NCBI GenBank assembly: GCA_000827325.1
Contig: KN832877.1
Location: 1,798,001 to 1,862,000, forward strand
Origin: Oidiodendron maius Zn
Taxonomy: Eukaryota; Ascomycota; Leotiomycetes; Myxotrichaceae
Length of the DNA stretch: 64,000 bases
Direction of reading: 5' to 3'
A program made the position numbers and the translations under genes. Positions 43,978-56,275 of this stretch are shown here, piece by piece. Each line of letters begins with the position of its first letter. The first letter of the stretch is position 1. The notes under the pieces were generated by a model. The model saw nothing but the letters and a program-made list of their open reading frames with translations, had not been told where the DNA came from and ran no database searches.

Positions 43978-44686
43978 GCACTGCCGCGAAGCTTAAGAGT
44001 AGGATTAGAAGTGACATACGGCGTAGGTATTTCAAGTTAAGACATTAAAAATGGCCATATCCAGCGTCAAGGCGCGAAGAGCCCTCAGCTTGTCAAAATC
44101 TACTGCATAGTAGTCATACCTAGACTGTACCATGACTGCAAATCATAAATGAAAATATGAAGTATCAAGTCTTCGAAAGTGGGTGAGGTTCTAGATTGAA
44201 ACTCGATAACTGCGGATATTACTGGTACTGTTTACTATTCTGTCGTCAGAGATATCGTTAAGGTAATATTTGGCAATATGGTTGATTAAAAACATTTTAA
44301 AGTATTAAAGAGGCATAGCGTCTAGTTAAGGAGTCGCCAGATTTAACACACTTGTTTACACAAGGACTCAAGGTACGGCGCACCCCAGGCGGACAAGTAT
44401 CAGGATCGGATGATCTGCCTCTCTGTTACTAATCACATCCTCAACTATGGCTAGAAGATTATTGGTATTAACTGCCATTGCAGCCATCATTATTTCATTT
44501 CCGCGAGTTCTTCTCGCCCTGACCGGAGAGTGTTTCGAGGCTGAGATATCAAGAGCGCCGAAAACGACAAAGATAACAGTAGCGATCACGAAATGGAACA
44601 CTTGCGATACAATACACATGAAAATACTTCTTACGACTTTACGAGTGAGGATACTTTTAGTCCTGTGAAGTCCTCACGAAGTAAAA
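43978..44686. other. Intergenic gap
   Basis: May contain unrecognisable 5' remains of the hydrolase pseudogene. A hydrophobic minus-strand ORF (44619-44368, 83 codons) has no family resemblance and no splice partners. Confidence 0.45.
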
Positions 44687-45611
44687 CTACAATTTTGAGG
44701 TATGTGTTTCTTCCACGTCAAACTCGGTGGTACAGAGAAGGAGAGTATCTCGCAGCGCCTGTAGCAGTTAGCAAAACGTATATCTCTGAGACTCATCTAC
44801 TGTTTCTGCTTACCGTCAATCTGAATTGCCTATTGATGGCCTGGTAATCTTCGCCTGCAATAAGATCATAGAAGTGTTTGACCGATGGATAGTGCACGAT
44901 GGAAATCTCATTCCACCAATCCTGCTCCAGTCGGTCTGCTCGTGAGTCGCCACTGCTCGCCAATGGCTTTACCACGTTCCCCACAATCTTGGCGTAACCG
45001 CCGCGCTTTTCAGCGATAGGAATAAATGCCTATTTGAGAGCTGGTAAGGATCAAGGGACATCTTTCTCTGTTCGGTCTGGTATCAGAGCCGGGAGTCACA
45101 CCTGACCGTACTGGAAGTAACTTTGCTTCCCTCCTCGAGGGAAGAAGTTTAGCAGATTGAGCATAGTGATCGGCTTGTTATGTTCTTCAAACAGGTCGTC
45201 CATGGATTTGAGAGACTCCGGTGAAATTTGTAATAACTCCTTACGTTGTTGTGGCTTCCCTAGAGCGCCGGTCAAGGAAATTGAAGGAGCTGTTCGCTTT
45301 AGCCTCGCATCAAGTTCAGGGTAGTTGTCAATAAGCTTGGATGGTACGCCCACGCTGATATGGTATTCACAACGGATAATCGGTCGAAAGACTGCAGGAA
45401 TGGAGTTATTTGGTGCTTGTAAGAGAACTAGCAGGTCCCATTTTGTGGTGCTTAAATGACAGACATCGATATATGTTGGACGTGTTACCACGAGCCTCGG
45501 ACGTGAAGCGACAATGACTTTAACGTTAGGATAGTCCCTAAGCCTTTTGACGAAGCTTTGGGGGCCAGTACCAGCTTCTAGACTGAGAAGATGAAGAGTT
45601 AATCCTGGCAT
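44687..45611 (-). CDS. DUF1330-domain protein
   Basis: Three exons (45611-45102, 45029-44814, 44758-44687), all joined in phase 0, give 265 aa from the ATG at 45611 (MPGLTLHLLSL); an in-frame ATG at 45623 adds four residues. DUF1330-like blocks are PITMLNLLNFFPRGGKQSYFQYGQ, then GYAKIVGNVVKPL, DWWNEISIVHYPSVKHFYDLIAGEDYQ and, after intron 2, ALRDTLLLCTTEFDV. These match the NLLxF..., WxxxxxxxYPS and GxxY pattern of the ferredoxin-like fold. The N-terminal half is an extra region typical of longer fungal members. The function is unknown; the fold is shared with dimeric alpha+beta barrel proteins. The tail VEETHTSKL shows no damage. Confidence 0.85.
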
Positions 45612-46958
45612 GATTGCGAGCATTAAGCTGGGAATGTAAAACGGAGTTGGAAGGCAAGAAGACCAGATATAATATTAGTTGATAAGGTAAATTCATAAGC
45701 GGTGATAGAATGCAGCCCAACTTAAAAAGGGCCGAGGTTCAATAACCTGAATTATCTTTGTCCGCATACCGAGGTAAATGCATATTACTGATCAACTTTA
45801 ACTCTCGTGCCACACAAGCTACACTAGTGAGCAGCGAGTAATTCCGACCATAAATGTGACTGCACCTTCCATGCAAGAATCCACATATCATGTGGCTGGT
45901 TAAAGGCGAGCAACTTACCAACAGGGTAACTAATTAACATGGGACAGACTTCAACATTTAACAACAATCTTGCTACGCCTTGGGTTTGAAAATGTGCAAG
46001 ATTTACGCTGCAAGGAATCTTGGCATTGAGCACCATTGTATAAATAGCGAGTTAGTCATTTTATCTGATTGTGGACTACTTTAGGTACAGTTACATATTA
46101 ATTTTTATGGCCCTATAGATTGAGTAAGATTCTTCTAATTGATGATAGTGATACTTATGTGGCAGCTGTGTTCATATATCCAAGTCTCTACACTAGCATA
46201 GCTAAGCCAGGAATATGGACTAGAAATTCTCGCGTGCTTTCAAGGAGACTAGAATGTGCCAAGCTGATACTCAAGTGACGTCCATGATGGCTAAATCTAC
46301 GAGGAATTGCACTCGTAACTTTCTTCACCAACTAATTTATTCGACACATCCTGAAACACCTTGCACAATTGAACATTTCTGGTCAAATAATCAAACAATC
46401 GAAGCGGCCCATATTCAAGCTGTAAATTAAGGCAATTCTTGACGGTAGTGATAGATAGCAAGCTGAAGGGCATAGTTCGTACACTAGAGTAGTCGATGCA
46501 GTACAAAGCAAGATAAGTTTGCCGACATTAGGTACCAAAAGATAATTAACTGCCGAGAACATTCAACACTTCATTGGAGCCAAGAGCCAAAACACCTTTT
46601 GTTGAAGAGTTAGAATACAGCCTGCCATCCAATACAAAGCCGTAATATAGCCATATTGCTATTCTCTGCATAGTCTCTGAACGAGATGACATTTACATCC
46701 GCGAGTAGAAGAATGTCTATTTATATCCGCTGTGACATTGGCCGCGATGTTGTGTCCCTTTGCCAGGCGCAAACTGAAGTGCTTAACTATATCTTCTGCC
46801 TGGCTGGCGACACATCAATCTTTACCTTCATCTTATTTCACTCGACTCATCAACCTCAAGCTTTTGGGGGGAACCACATATTACCGTTCATACCACTGAG
46901 GTCACTGTTAATCCCAAAATATTGAAGCCTAACTCATATTGGCAAAGAGTACCACTGT
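45612..46958. other. Intergenic stretch
   Basis: A minus-strand phrase near 45950-45880 (MLISYPVGKLLAF) loosely recalls a transporter helix but is too short to assign. No gene is called; the rest is AT-rich. Confidence 0.4.
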
Positions 46959-49559
46959 CTAAAGGGGGACGAACCAGTCTTCCACAAACGCTGTGGTCGG
47001 TATTGCCTCGGCTAAAGTATTGCTCAAAGCTTTACTTCGATTACGGCTCCAAGCATCATGCATGGACAGATCAAATCCACCTTGATTTTGTTGCATTTGA
47101 TAGTCTAAGGCGTTTGGCATAAGAGTCCTATTTTGAGCGGGGGAGCTATTTGACCTATATCCCCCCATCCATCGAGGCGTTTGGTTTACCTGATGATTGC
47201 GTTGATTTTGCTGAAAGGATACCAAATCTGGATTTTGAATAGACTGTGAGGGTGGGAGTTGTGTTTTTCTCCCAACTGCTCCTCCTTCTGGTGATATTTG
47301 ATCTGGCTGGGAGGCTTCCGGGATGAACTGCGAAAAGCTACCCGAATCCGATGTTACTGGATACAGATCAACAGGCTTTGCTTGTGTTGATAATGACGGA
47401 TTAAAGGGTGTGTCGAGTGTGCTTTGCATGCCAGGCTTCACGCTACCCGTGAAAATGGGTTGACTCTGTTCCGGGTTAGGAGATGAAATCTGTGGCGCCG
47501 CTATCGACCTAGAGTTATGAGGTAATTCTCCCGATGGTGTCGCAATCGGATTCTCAGAGTGCATTCTTTTTAACGACTTTGTGGGAACTGGCTCATTACT
47601 CACGGTGCAGTTGATTGCCATATAATCATACTGTCTGTCATATGCATCTTGCCGCTCAATTTGGCTGGCTTCTTGGTTGTTTCTCTTCGTCCTTCTTATA
47701 CGTCGTTTATCAGGGATCTCAAGTGGTCTCTCTTCTAAGCCTTCGTCAAGGATAGATTCGAAGAGTATATCGACTACCTTTGCAATATGCCAAACCTGAG
47801 AGATATCTTTCAGTGCATTCATACACACCCTCATCCGATCTGGAGTTTCTTCGGGCACCAAGAACGCATTGGATCGTATGTGATATACGTGCATTGTCAT
47901 AGCAGAGAATAGACTGTAAACAATGGATGCCGGGCAGTACTGGAGTTCTTTGTGAGCCGATAGGCACTCAATAATAGGCGTTATCGCGGCAGCGGCTTTG
48001 AAAGCAATATTCGCTGATGAATGTGGTATTTCCAGTGGACCACCTTTAGTCGCTGGCTGCATATGCGCACGATGGAGCAAGCATAGTATACTGTAATAGC
48101 TTGAATGCAACAAAGCAGACCAGAAATCATGGCGTGACAATTCCCAATATAACTGTCGCGGGCAGCTTTGGAGCCAGTCAGTCAAGACCATATTACTGTA
48201 AGTAAGGTTGATTGTATTTTGACGCCGAGCTCTTGTGGCGACGGAGTACTGTAGGGATAGAACAAGGCCCATAATCTCGCATAATTTAACGTATTGTAGG
48301 AAGAACTGTACATGGAGAGGATTTTGAGCAAATTCGTTTTCGCAATGGTCATCCTCGATGAAATCGTCTATGACAACCATCTCCACGTCGCAATCATCGA
48401 GATTTATGTGCAAGGGATATCCGAAAGCAACCGCAATAGACCTATCGCGGGTAAAGAGTGTCCACCAGATACGCTTCCACAGCCTCTTATCAAATACACT
48501 AAGTTGAGACTCCTCCACGCTCCGGTGCATGCCCGAGCCTTGCGCTACAACTATGGCGGCTCTTGACCAGTAGAAAGCGTTCGTCGCAAGATCTTCCTGG
48601 CCCTCCCAATACCACCCTATGAGAACTAAGGCTTGAACGATGGCTACCCGGTCACCCTCATAATTTGCATCGTAGAGGGCTTTTGCACGTCTGTAGAAAG
48701 TTAAAGCTGCTGAGGCTGTTGATCCTTTTGCATCCATAAGTTGAGAGTTAGTGCAGGCTGTAGATCCGGCTAGCAGGATAGCCTGCAGCAAAAGACAAGA
48801 AGGGGGGTTCGTCGCATCCCGATACTGCCTCATGAACTTGGCCCTGCTTACAACTGGTATAATTGGGGCCACCCATTTGAAATATGAATCTACCAGCTCA
48901 TCGCAAAGTGCTCTGGGTGGTAGCAAGAAGGCACCTCTCTGATGTAAGATGTTAATTTCGACTATGTCCAAAGTAGCCAGCCTCCTATCAGAGCTGTTGG
49001 CGCCCTCAGGCAGTGGATAGTGGGTCGCATCAGCCATTCTGTCTCTATCGTGGAAAAGGATAGCCATGTTCCATGATTCTCCAAGATATGCGACCTGTCC
49101 GGCTTCTTTAATGGGTGCTCTCGTAAACTTGTTGTTTATGAGTGAGGCACTATTAGTGCTTCTATCACTGCCCTCTCGTGGTTGACAATACTCCTCAGTT
49201 GGTGGAGTAGATGGCGTAGAATTAGGGCCGCTGTTTAAGTTTGTGTTCTGGCTATTCCGTGCATTAGACATACCATATAGGGATGAACTTCTGTCAACGG
49301 CTCCGATGTGGCTGCTGATCCTATGACTATGAACATATACCTAAGATCAAGAGCGGAAAGTTAATACCTGTCAGAGGCACTCTCTCTTCGAATTAATTCT
49401 GGGACAGCGCATGTTATCCCGAAAGCATTGTAACTGGTGCACGGAATACTAGCATCACATTGAATCTATTGACCATCAACAATGCAGTCTTATGATAGAC
49501 GCTGACGGCATGTGGGTGCGGAGAACAAATACCTTTCTCTCACGGCAGGTCTGTTCCAT
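46959..49559 (-). CDS. Fungal-specific transcription factor (Zn2Cys6 type) with degenerate zinc cluster
   Basis: The main exon (49320-46959) encodes the fungal-specific transcription factor domain: ALCDELVDSYFKWVAPIIPVVSRAKFM, a KRIWWTLFTRDRSIAVAFGYP helix pair and a Gln/Ser/Pro-rich C-terminus. Upstream exons 49559-49533 and 49465-49368 join in phase (introns 67 and 47 bp; an alternative 41-bp acceptor is also in frame) and restore the zinc-cluster region: TCRERK, IQCDASIPCTS, NAFGITCAVPE. Compared with C-x2-C-x6-C-x5-12-C-x2-C-x6-8-C, the first Cys is absent (MEQTC in place of AC..C) and the fifth is Tyr (TSYNAF). If the start at 49559 is right (828 aa), the domain cannot bind two zinc ions normally. 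A dead binding domain, a domain-less regulator or a wrong start are all possible. Confidence 0.78.
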
Positions 49560-51064
49560 GAATTGACCAGCCCTTTCTGTGTTTAAAAAGGAACCCTCGG
49601 TGCCGAGGCACTGTTGCGCGGGGCAAGATGATTCAAAAGGGAGGCAGATATTCACCTTGAAAGTTCTTGATGCGTGACTTCTATGTACGATGTCAGCGGC
49701 TGAACTTCTAGGATACATTTTGCAACCTATCACCAGACCTTTGAAATCTGCAGCGTCCTTGCGCCTGGGACGATGAATTGCTGCTGTTCCAGCTCTGAGC
49801 ATCATGAGAACCCACGTTGGCTCCACCAAAGCAGGACTGTTTATGCTGCCCGATAGGGGCTAAATCCATGTTCGTATTGGCTAGAATCGGACAGTCTTCC
49901 ACCTCATGCTGGTAGTTGACGACGGATGGCCTCTAATCTTGTGGTGTGCGTCGTTTGTAAATTGTATGATTACTAAATAAATGACAAGGCTTACACTCTT
50001 GAATCGATTGATCAGAGGAGTGCCGAGGCAAGTAAAATTGCATTATGTGATAGTTGAGCGATGTACATACCCTAAGTCACCACAACTAATCGCAGCTCGC
50101 TTAGGTGTAGCTTATGTTGGCAAAATGTAACCGCATGATTTCAAATCACAGAAATATCCTGGTACCTCCCATCCGGTTTACTGCCTAATATACCAAGAGT
50201 TAATTACACAGGAGCAAATACCAAAATTATAGCACTACTTCTAGCGAGTTTCATTATCAATCGTCAGAATGGTCGCCTTCATCATTACCCGCCTGCTACA
50301 GTCATATGGCCCTTGGACAGACGAGTTATTGGTCCGGTCCCGACAGTTTGTTTCAACCTCCTAGCGCTGCAGTCCTGTATCTAGAGCCGCAAATATGCTC
50401 TTGCTGTTCACAATAAGCATCTAGGAGTGGTAGGGGCGGTTGTGGTCTGTTGCACTAGTAACACCCTTTACAGAAGGCTAATTATGCCTCTGATCGCGGC
50501 ATTTTGAAAAAAATGTCTTCTACTACCCGTTTAAAAAAATGATACAAAGGTAGGAGAACCTTATAATTGCCTTACATATGCAATCTATGCTAGTGGAAAA
50601 TTCTTCCTATAGGGCCGTGCGATTATTTAGATATCCGGACACTGGACGTCCACTGATTCTTTTCGTAACATCATACTGTATGCTTTTCATACCCATATCC
50701 GAAGCAACCACTTAAGCAATATGCATCAATTCTCAAGGGAGTTCACAGGTACGCAGGTCGTAGTCGGATATCATCGAAGTGAAACTCAGCTATATTGACT
50801 ATTGAGTGATGCAGAGACAACTATGATAAGAAAATGGTATATGCAAGAGAACTAGGGCCTTTACACTTCATACCACGCACTCAATCAAATTACTGAGTAG
50901 GCTCCTATGTTACCTTATAAGTACCAGCGGGTAGCCTAGTAGGCACCTATATCACATGGCTTGTAAGTACTTAAAACCTTAGGAATCAGTCCATGTGCAG
51001 AAAGCTAGGCGATTATTTCTTAAGGTTTCTAGCATAGGCTTTTCAATTCTTGGTAATTGCCACA
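49560..51064. other. Intergenic stretch
   Basis: Open minus-strand frames at 49476-49829 contain no second Cys cluster that could repair the transcription factor. From 50000 to 51060 the sequence is AT-rich without features. Confidence 0.5.
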
Positions 51065-51963
51065 TTAAATATCATCACTTCTAGGGTTCTTCTCATGGAT
51101 AGCTTCTGCTGGCACTTTAGCCAATTCCATAGCCCTCTTAGTAGCTAATTGAAGTTGTCGTCCAAACTCCGGTTCGCGTTGAAGCAGGCCTTTGTATATC
51201 GCAAAGTTAAAGAGATTTTTAAAGGTGTTGCTCATCTCCACAGTTGAACATCCTAAATCTTGGACTTGCTTTTGTAGAGAAGAGATGGTTGCTTCTTTCC
51301 GATGGCGGTAAGCTCTCTGAGCCATGCGTATCTGGGTCCTCCGTCGCTATATGGCATTAGAAGGTGCTACTAATACTTTAAATTCGAAGACCGAATTCAA
51401 AAAATTTAATACACACTTACATCAATAGCAGTCTCATCCGTAGAGTTGACCCTCGGTCTTCCTCTAGCCTTTTGTTCGACTCGTTCGTCATCTGGAGTTT
51501 GAGCGCTAGTCTTATGCTTCTTCTGTCTCAGGCGAGACTTGTGGCCCTCGCCACCCTGGGCATCTACCGGTAACTTCTGATCCAAGGCGATATGCGGGTA
51601 GTTGGTGACACCGAACGGCATCACATTCTTGAACTCTTGCTTTTGTTTCTGATACTTCAGTCTCTGGATTCCCAACATGCCTCGCCCATCGTCGTACGAC
51701 TCCGCATTGAGTATTTTCAAACCGTTACTATTATCCATTAATGTCCGATTACCTAAATCGTTAAATGACAACATCAAAGTGTTATAATCATTCATCATAC
51801 TTCGATTCCGGGACTCGATTGTACGACACGTGTTTTGTTGATTAATGATCAGATCGCTCGAGGAAACTGGGTCCTGATTCCAAATATAATCTATAACAGC
51901 GTGAGGACAAATATTCCACGTGGTTGTTTTCGGTGGACCAGAATACGGCTGATCGTATCTCAT
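51065..51963 (-). CDS. bZIP transcription factor
   Basis: Two exons (51963-51421, 51346-51065) across a 74-bp intron, joined in phase 0, give 274 aa. The intron falls just ahead of the basic region: RRRTQIRMAQRAYRHRKE, followed by ATISSLQKQVQDLGCSTVEM with a short leucine/hydrophobic heptad pattern. Preceding it is ARGRPR, an AT-hook-like motif, and basic KSRLRQKKHK. The usual bZIP asparagine (NxxAQRAxR) is replaced by Ile (QIRMAQRAYR), which I believe recurs in a fungal subfamily. The C-terminal block LFNFAIYKGLLQREPEFGRQLQL is typical of fungal bZIPs related to stress or secondary metabolism. The target genes are unknown. Confidence 0.87.
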
Positions 51964-54900
51964 ATTTTACCAGCCTAAGTAGTGCGAGAGTCTTATAGTT
52001 AGATTTGTTGGGACTTTTCTAGCACACTAGGAGGTTACAGCAAATGCCACACTACCTACTGCAAAGGTCTGCGGTGATCGCTACAGCTGCAGGGGCTGTA
52101 TAGAGGATTTGCAAAATGGAAATCTCCCATTGGACCTGAATTGCTGTTAAACCTGGTAATCTATCCCTCGTTGTGGTGACTTCCGTACTTACGAGATACA
52201 CGGAAGAGCGGCAAATCGGCACGGCGGCATTAGTGATCACATCTCGAGTGTGAATTTCTTTGACTGCAGGGGCGAGATGGACAAGATGCTGACCGATCGA
52301 GCTGATGCATGAACTCTCAACTTATCCTAATCGCAGGGCCAGGGAGACTTTGAGAAACCGTGGGGTATTAGCCGTGAAGCGGTATAGATATTTTGGAGGG
52401 AGACCGTTAACACCTCTGACTACTGCTAATGACTCGCAAATCAGACCCTGATAACGAAGGCTTCCTTGTGAAATGGTGAACTGCGTAACTTCACCATTGC
52501 TGATTAGTCACGGTCGTGATTTCCCAACTTACCTCAGCACACAGGGTAGCAGGTTTACAAATATTGCCAACTTTGACCTGGGGTTCAGGATACGGCGGCA
52601 CGGTAGATGTGAATACTTCTAATCATTACCCTTCCCGAATCAACATCATCAGGCCAAGACGACTAATCTTGCCATTTTCGCTCTGAAGCCGTCTCTTCAT
52701 AAAATCCTCACGAATTTTAATTGAATAAAGCAGATGCAACTCTAAAAGTGGCCACCACCAGTACCAGCTGCGTCTAGGCGCTAGCCTGCTACTCATCTCA
52801 AGTGGCCTTCTAAGGTTGCAAGGCTTTAATTCATTACAGTCAAGAGTAAAAGATTACAAGATGGCTTCAAAAGACCGACGATGTGTTTCATCAGCGACTT
52901 AACCACTAAATAGAGACGCTCATCGCACTTACTAACCTGATTCACACGATGCACGCTTTCAAATACTTCTTTGAGGCTTGACTTTAATGCTCTTAATCAT
53001 CCTCTTAGCCAGATTCCAGTCGCACAACCTCCACACTGACGACTTTCTGTTTTTAAGGCCAGTAATCTTACGGTGAGGTTTACCATAGTAGTAGTTAGGA
53101 TAAACATTCGCAAGGAAATTCCCACAGAGATTTTTTTGCTCCAAGTCTAATGTGACTTAATGAACTCTTCATCTTGTGCGAAGATGAAAGTACGCGGACT
53201 TGACCGAGGCTGATCTCAGTATATTCATATAATTAGAATTTATTTCTGATGAATCCTATAAGTCGTCGCCGTGTGTCAGCGTGTGAGGGAGAACGGAACT
53301 CATGAAGTCAATTCCGCGAAGAGCTCTCAGTGGATGCTGACGTTGGCTCCGATGCGCAGCTGGGATGCCAGAAAATATGAACAGATTTGTAATCATCAGC
53401 CTTGTTCATTTACTAAACTTGGCAATTATTTTTAACCCCAGACAGCAAAATTACATGTGAAACTATAAGTAGCCGGTCGTCAAAAGCCAACCGGCCAAGA
53501 TTTGTCACCCGCATCGCTTTGTCGTTTTAGCGTCATCATTCTTATGCGGTCTGATTACTATGCAACATTGGAGCCTGAGATGCCGAGGGCCTTTAGAAGA
53601 CTTCTTCCGTCAATTACGATTACTATACATACTATGAATGTACTTGGCACTTGGATGCATGCTAGCTTCCAGACTCTCCAGCGAATACATAGCCTATACT
53701 TACGCAGCGGCAGGTTCATTTGATGTCTTAAATATCATAAGCGACTTCAGATCGGCCAGGTAAGTCGGGAAGCGGTGATAGGGCAGTACTTATGCCTAAG
53801 ATAAGTAATAGAAGTAGTTCTGAGAGCTCAACATCGTCGCCATACGGTGCTATTATTCATGTGACGTTATGTGCTAGCGAATAAGTATAATATAAGTCAA
53901 TATCATGGCTAGAGTCGACTTGTATCGTGTACAATGGATAACCCTCGGCCTATGGATACTCCAGATTGGCGGAGATGCTGGGATTTGGCAGAATTATAAC
54001 TCGACTCCTTTTCCGTTGTGCGACGGTACAATCTTTCGCTTGTAATTGATTCTCTGCTCTTAATATTGTGACCTTAATTCAAATATATTGTGTGTCTAGA
54101 ACATATGTCTGATACAATCCCCCTACACGTACAATATCTACAACTCCCTAATGGCGTCCTCCGCTGCCAACAGGACTGTTAGGCTATTAGTAAAGTTAGC
54201 GACAAAGCAAGGACTCTCGATGCAGTCAAAAAATTAGCTGAGGAACAATGCATTCCGTAAGTTACTCTCTACTAAATGACCTGGTAATGCTCTGTGAACG
54301 TTGCTACACTTTCAGTTAAGCATAATTGCTGAGTATGGGCAGTGAAGATTTAATTTACACAGTACAAATCGGCAGCGGAAATCGAGAGGACCACTATTCT
54401 CCTATTATCGAGGGCCTAAAAAGGGAGGCAAAAAGGCAAGGATTGTGGAACATGCTGCTGCCGAAGAGCCTCTACAAGAAATCGCTCGGCTTTACAAATC
54501 CTGAATAAGGCTTGATGGAAGAATATCTAGGAATCTAGAAGGGCCTCTAAGGCTCTTAACTGTGCTGCGCCAGAGACTGGAAACATGGAACTGAAGCCCA
54601 GAAGAAACGGTGACTGAAGATGAAGAGATCCGATTAGCATTCCTGGTGACGGAGCTGGGTATTGCATCTTCGTATGCCACAAATACTCAGAGTATGAGGA
54701 ATGACGGCGATAGGCAGGTATTAAAAGGCGCGGTGTGTTGACGTTCTTCTCAAACGATACTTCGTTTAACTAAAGTAAAATTTGATCGAGTGGTGTTGGT
54801 GACCCGAGATATCAGATCTATATCTTCAAGACCAAGAGTAACCCTGAAAATTCAGATATATACTAGCAACAGTCCGTGGTCTTGGTGCTATCCAATACCC

Positions 54901-56275
54901 CTGGTATCTCAGTTTAAAGGATGTTATCAATGTTCTAGTGCTAGTTAGCAATATTACTCTTGGCCCTAGTCAAGACTTTGAGATTATTCAGGGCCATTCT
55001 GACCCGGCTGTATTCATCATGCGATGCGGACTATTGGTTTCAATGACCCAAGGAAGACTCCACCTGGCAAACTACTCTAGGATCATGGAGTTATTCTTGA
55101 GTGGGCTGCAAAATCGTGGATTGAAATTGATGCGGCTTGGTTGATCGTCTAAATGCCGCTACTAAAATCGATGAGCTCGGGGCAAAAGGTATATTAAACT
55201 AAATTTCCGACGCTTAAGTTCCTATACCGCAAACTGCTCCCATAGTAATCGATAGTGCAGTTTAATCCTTTGGCGCCGCCAGAATTGTCAAGATCCCCTC
55301 TTGCAAATATGTGGGCGATCATTAGAACCCTAAGGCTAGCTTACGGGCCACGAGATCCACTTATAGCAAATCGGACTAAACTCGAATATGCGAGGCACAA
55401 ACATAATTGTGCGTATTCTAAACCAACAGAAGACTTCGGAAGAGTTATTGGTTAAATCTGGTCGTACAAAAGGTCAACCGGGCTTTGCTTTTGAGGATCT
55501 GGTGGAGATCCATCCTACGCGACGGGGAACTACACAAGCCTAGAAATAAAATAATTAGCTTATTTTATTGAGATGAGGAATGGAGAGACTTTGAGAGGGA
55601 CGCTGACTTTGAAGAGATCTCTTGGGAGTCCGTGAGAAGTCACCCCTGGTTGGTAGAACATGGTGTCCGTAATCTCGCGGGCGTGGATATGGTTTAATGA
55701 AGAAGTTAAAAGAGTTTAAATGTGATAGAGAAGATTTTAATGTTCTAGAGACCTCCTAGTATGCCTAGAGGTTGTGGTATATTGTTAGTCGAGAGTACCG
55801 CGCCCAGCCGATGAGGCACTTGGCAGAATCCAGCGCAGCTCTGATTGACTTAACTAATCGTCATTTTACTCTTAGGGCTAAGAGTATACTATGCCCTTTG
55901 CAACGTTTTGATAATCTTCTCACTAGAGTGACAAATAGTATCTCAATTTACAATAGTATCTGACCATGAAGTACTAAATAATACATCCTTGTCGAGCTAT
56001 CTTACCGAGTTCAATCTCAAACCCCGCTCCTTTACAAGCCTTATTATTTTCCTGGATGATTCGTAATCATGATACGATTTATTTGTACTTATATGCGGCA
56101 GACCGAGGATCCTATCGCTTGAGCCGTATGGAACGCTTGTTACCTCGGCGCTGCCGGCTAAGAAGATGAAGTCATCGCCAATATCTTTCATAGGAGATAT
56201 ATAACTCTACTCATCATCTGAACTATTGTCTTAGTATGTTGCATGTTCGCCCTCTTGCGCCCTTTCCCCCATACA
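51964..56275. other. Gene desert with decayed coding-like stretches
   Basis: Over 4 kb with no intact gene. A diverged copy of the dispersed repeat lies at about 53375-53470. A minus-strand ORF (53144-52959) with NYYYGKPHRKITGLKNRKSSVWRLCDWN reads protein-like but is unassigned. From about 54100 to 55450 several short open stretches with biased, protein-like composition follow one another in changing frames (for example LKREAKRQGLWNML, EIRLAFLVTELGIAS, EWAAKSWIEIDAAWL, SPLANMWAIIRTLRLAYGP). They may be one or more long-dead genes or a transposon, but I cannot name a family. Confidence 0.4.
53375..53470 (+). repeat. Third copy of the dispersed repeat
   Basis: Begins ATATGAACAGATTTGTAAT-ATCAGCC, then TTCATTTACT, GGCAATTATT and CCCCAGAC, in the same order as the copies near 9195 and 9983. 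The divergence is high. Confidence 0.42.

Noticed and set aside
44368-44619. 83-codon hydrophobic minus-strand ORF
   Set aside because: No family motif and no in-phase splice partners; probably chance.
45880-45960. ISYPVGKLLAF phrase suggestive of an oligopeptide transporter
   Set aside because: Too short and unsupported by neighbouring sequence.
49476-49829. 117-codon ORF upstream of the transcription factor as its missing DNA-binding domain
   Set aside because: Only its last residues (MEQTCRERK) splice into the gene; the rest contains no cysteine pattern that would complete the zinc cluster.
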